DNA of 5,468 nt from Gemmatimonadaceae bacterium (GTDB taxonomy: Bacteria > Gemmatimonadota > Gemmatimonadetes > Gemmatimonadales > Gemmatimonadaceae): positions 1-5,468 of the forward strand of contig JADGQU010000194.1 of the NCBI GenBank assembly GCA_017881545.1. Reading direction: 5' to 3'. Below are positions 4,894 through 5,468 of the stretch, one piece after another. Positions within the stretch are counted from its first letter, which is position 1. Every line of letters begins with the position of its first letter. A program made the translations under genes and the position numbers. The notes under the pieces are model-generated. The model saw only the letters and a program-made list of their open reading frames with translations, had not been told where the DNA came from and did no database searches.

Positions 4894-5468
4894 GTGTCCT
4901 TCGTCCACCTCCATTGCCACTCTGAATACTCGCTTCTCGACGGCGCAAACCGCATCGATGATCTCATCAATAAAGCGCTGGAGTTCGAACAGCCCGCCCT
5001 CGCCATAACCGATCACGGTAACCTTCACGGTGCGTGGGAGTTCCAGGAAAAGGCCAAAAAAGCGGGGCTCAAGCCGATCATCGGCATGGAAGCCTATGTC
5101 GCGCCGGGCGATAGACATGCCCGCGACCGAATCGGAGGAGATCGGGGCAAACCCTACTACCACCTCGTCCTCCTCGCACAGAACGCGACCGGGTACAAGA
5201 ATCTAGTCAAGCTGTCCTCCCTCGCCTACACGGAAGGTTTCTACGCCAAGCCACGCGTCGATCGGGAGCTGCTCGCCAAATACAGCGAAGGCATCGTCGT
5301 CTCCTCCGCCTGCATGGCCGGCGAGATCGCGCACCACTTGCTCTCCGACGAGTACGACCAGGCTCGCGCGGCCGCGTCCTGGTACGCCGACGTCTTCCGG
5401 GATCGCTATTACCTCGAGGTCCAGGCGCACGATTCCGAGAACCAGGCGACCCTCAACCGCCGCGTCTT
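4894..5468 (+). CDS. dnaE: DNA polymerase III alpha subunit, N-terminal PHP domain (cut by window edge)
   Basis: The first 191 codons are present and open to the right edge. The protein is the replicative polymerase that extends the new DNA strand in the cytoplasmic replisome. The start, read as MSFVHLHCHSEYSLLDG, is the classic DnaE N-terminus. Further PHP motifs follow: AITDHGNLHGAWEF (37-50), PIIGMEAYVAP (61-71) with Glu66, YYHLVLLAQNATGYKNLVKL (88-107) and SSACMAGEI (137-145) with Cys140. The His cluster 5/7/9, His41, Glu66 and Cys140 look intact, unlike the degenerate PHP of enteric DnaE, so an active metal-binding PHP is plausible; the later ligands are outside the window. The GTG at 4894 is the only sensible start: no in-frame ATG, GTG or TTG was found in the preceding 70 bases, and homology begins at once. 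No Shine-Dalgarno is visible. Confidence 0.97.
   Translation, partial: MSFVHLHCHSEYSLLDGANRIDDLINKALEFEQPALAITDHGNLHGAWEFQEKAKKAGLKPIIGMEAYVAPGDRHARDRIGGDRGKPYYHLVLLAQNATGYKNLVKLSSLAYTEGFYAKPRVDRELLAKYSEGIVVSSACMAGEIAHHLLSDEYDQARAAASWYADVFRDRYYLEVQAHDSENQATLNRRV

Overview
The window most likely comes from a GC-rich Gemmatimonadota-type bacterium, or a relative in the Bacteroidota or other Gram-negative phyla that carry SusC/RagB pairs. The basis is a SusC/RagA-type TonB-dependent transporter followed at once by a RagB/SusD-type lipoprotein, together with the style of its N-terminal carboxypeptidase-regulatory-like domain. This placement rests on recognising protein families by eye; no database search was possible.

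Layout, left to right. Positions 1-195 (minus strand) hold the first 65 codons of a RagB/SusD-like surface lipoprotein, cut by the window edge. Positions 215-3316 (minus) hold the complete susC-like outer-membrane transporter, 1033 residues. The two are 19 nt apart and form one transcription unit read right to left, susC first. Positions 3317-3826 carry no convincing gene. This gap holds a strong sigma70-type promoter on the minus strand (TTGACA, 17 nt, TAAACT) and then a leader of about 420 nt before the susC start. The leader is dense in inverted repeats, including an almost perfect 12-bp hairpin directly abutting a second long hairpin. Positions 3827-4882 (minus) encode a predicted membrane-anchored zinc aminopeptidase of the COG4324/PF10023 type. 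From 4894 to the right edge (plus) runs the N-terminal PHP domain of DNA polymerase III alpha (dnaE), starting with GTG.

How the parts fit. The SusC/RagB pair forms an outer-membrane import complex: the lipoprotein captures a ligand and the TonB-driven barrel brings it into the periplasm. The substrate cannot be read from this window, since no glycan-degrading enzyme or regulator is present. The aminopeptidase and dnaE are divergent, with only 11 nt between start codons, so each gene's upstream signals must lie inside the other's coding sequence. dnaE has no visible Shine-Dalgarno and has a TANNNT hexamer exactly 6 nt before its GTG, which suggests a leaderless transcript.

The part least explained by known genes is the structured leader in front of susC. 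I could not match it to a riboswitch class I know. It is the best candidate here for an undescribed regulatory RNA element.
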